From Sphingomonadales bacterium UBA7471 (lineage in GTDB: Bacteria > Pseudomonadota > Alphaproteobacteria > Sphingomonadales > Sphingomonadaceae): 15,957 nt of DNA. Under the pieces are notes generated by a model, which worked only from the letters and a program-made list of their open reading frames with translations, had not been told where the DNA came from and searched no databases. The stretch covers positions 3,580 to 19,536 of the forward strand of contig DLOZ01000024.1 of NCBI GenBank assembly GCA_002479765.1, given 5' to 3'. Position 1 is the first letter of the stretch. The number at the start of each line of letters is the position of its first letter. Of this stretch, positions 15,922 through 15,957 are shown piece by piece. The translations under genes and the position numbers were made by a program.

Positions 15922-15957
15922 GGGGCGCTGGCAACGGCGTGGAGGTTCGAGTCCTCT
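15922..15957 (+). repeat. 3'-half fragment of a class II tRNA (probable tRNA-Leu att copy)
   Basis: Bases 15941-15957 (GGAGGTTCGAGTCCTCT) form a perfect tRNA T-arm: a 5-pair stem with one G-T pair and the TTCGAGT loop. Before it, 15926-15939 (CGCTG-GCAA-CGGCG) folds as the long variable arm typical of Leu/Ser tRNAs. Upstream of about 15922 the tRNA likeness ends: no proper anticodon arm, D-arm or 5' acceptor strand is found. The last seven bases equal the first seven of the window, where the acceptor strand and CCA follow. This is what an attachment-site copy of a tRNA 3' end looks like. The final bases of the fragment lie beyond the window. Confidence 0.65.

Larger units (their letters stand above)
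1..15957. mobile_element. Candidate tRNA-bounded genomic island (catabolic cargo, no integrase seen)
   Basis: The window starts with the last 18 bases of a tRNA gene and ends inside the T-arm of the same kind of tRNA, both on the plus strand. The first and last seven bases are identical (GTCCTCT). This is the usual geometry of an element integrated in a tRNA 3' end: an intact tRNA at one edge, and a copy of its 3' part at the other. The cargo is wholly catabolic, with receptor, esterase, regulator, amidohydrolase and a seven-gene operon. No integrase, relaxase, excisionase or phage gene is visible, so it may be mobilised in trans, be a decayed element, or be one member of a stack of islands at one tRNA. 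The true repeat length cannot be measured because both flanks lie outside the window. Confidence 0.45.

Noticed and set aside
15885..15957. A complete tRNA gene at the right edge
   Set aside because: Variable arm and T-arm fit, but the expected anticodon arm (about 15908-15924) has an A-G mismatch and a loop with C at position 37, and no 5' acceptor strand matching TCCGGGC or a D-arm is present. Only a 3' half is supported.
1..15957. CRISPR array, insertion sequence, integrase or phage genes
   Set aside because: No spaced direct repeats and no transposase, integrase or phage-like reading frame could be found on either strand.

Overview
The window reads as a piece of a sphingomonad (Sphingomonadales, Alphaproteobacteria) accessory genome. 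The signs are the style of the TonB-dependent receptor (TonB box EIIVTAQKREE), the HxlR regulator with Cys/His tails, the tannase-family esterase, and the carotenoid/lignostilbene-type oxygenase beside CoA-linked degradation genes. I cannot fix the genus. No stretch of more than 300 bases lacks a gene.

Layout. Bases 1-18 are the 3' end of a tRNA (T-stem strand, acceptor strand, discriminator A, CCA). On the minus strand, read from right to left, come a TonB-dependent receptor (4694-6988, interrupted by one amber codon), a secreted tannase/feruloyl-esterase-family hydrolase (3109-4620), a tandem HxlR regulator (1920-2843) and an exported YtcJ-type amidohydrolase (138-1889). A 140-base divergent control region (6989-7128) separates these from a tight plus-strand operon of seven genes: nitronate-monooxygenase-family flavoprotein, carotenoid-oxygenase-family dioxygenase, acyl-CoA ligase, SCP2-type thiolase, a second thiolase with an altered active site, PaaN-type aldehyde dehydrogenase and a lipocalin-like protein. 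Spacings are 4, 1, 1, 4 and 8 bases, then an 11-base overlap. The last 36 bases (15922-15957) are the 3' half of a class II tRNA, most likely tRNA-Leu, fused to unrelated sequence. They end in the same GTCCTCT with which the window begins.

How the genes may work together (inference). The receptor and esterase would handle uptake and periplasmic or extracellular hydrolysis of an ester. The dioxygenase would cleave a C=C bond to aldehydes, the PaaN-type dehydrogenase would oxidise an aldehyde, and the ligase and thiolases would activate and shorten the resulting acid. Enoyl-CoA hydratase and 3-hydroxyacyl-CoA dehydrogenase are absent and would have to come from elsewhere. The substrate is unknown; stilbenoid, phenylpropanoid or apocarotenoid compounds are candidates.

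The points most worth a second look are: (i) both edges fall inside the same tRNA 3' end, suggesting a tRNA-bounded catabolic island with no integrase of its own in view; (ii) a single CAG-to-TAG-type nonsense codon in an otherwise intact receptor; (iii) a thiolase lacking both the NEAF/HDCF and CxG catalytic elements; and (iv) a dioxygenase-ligase-thiolase operon of unknown substrate.
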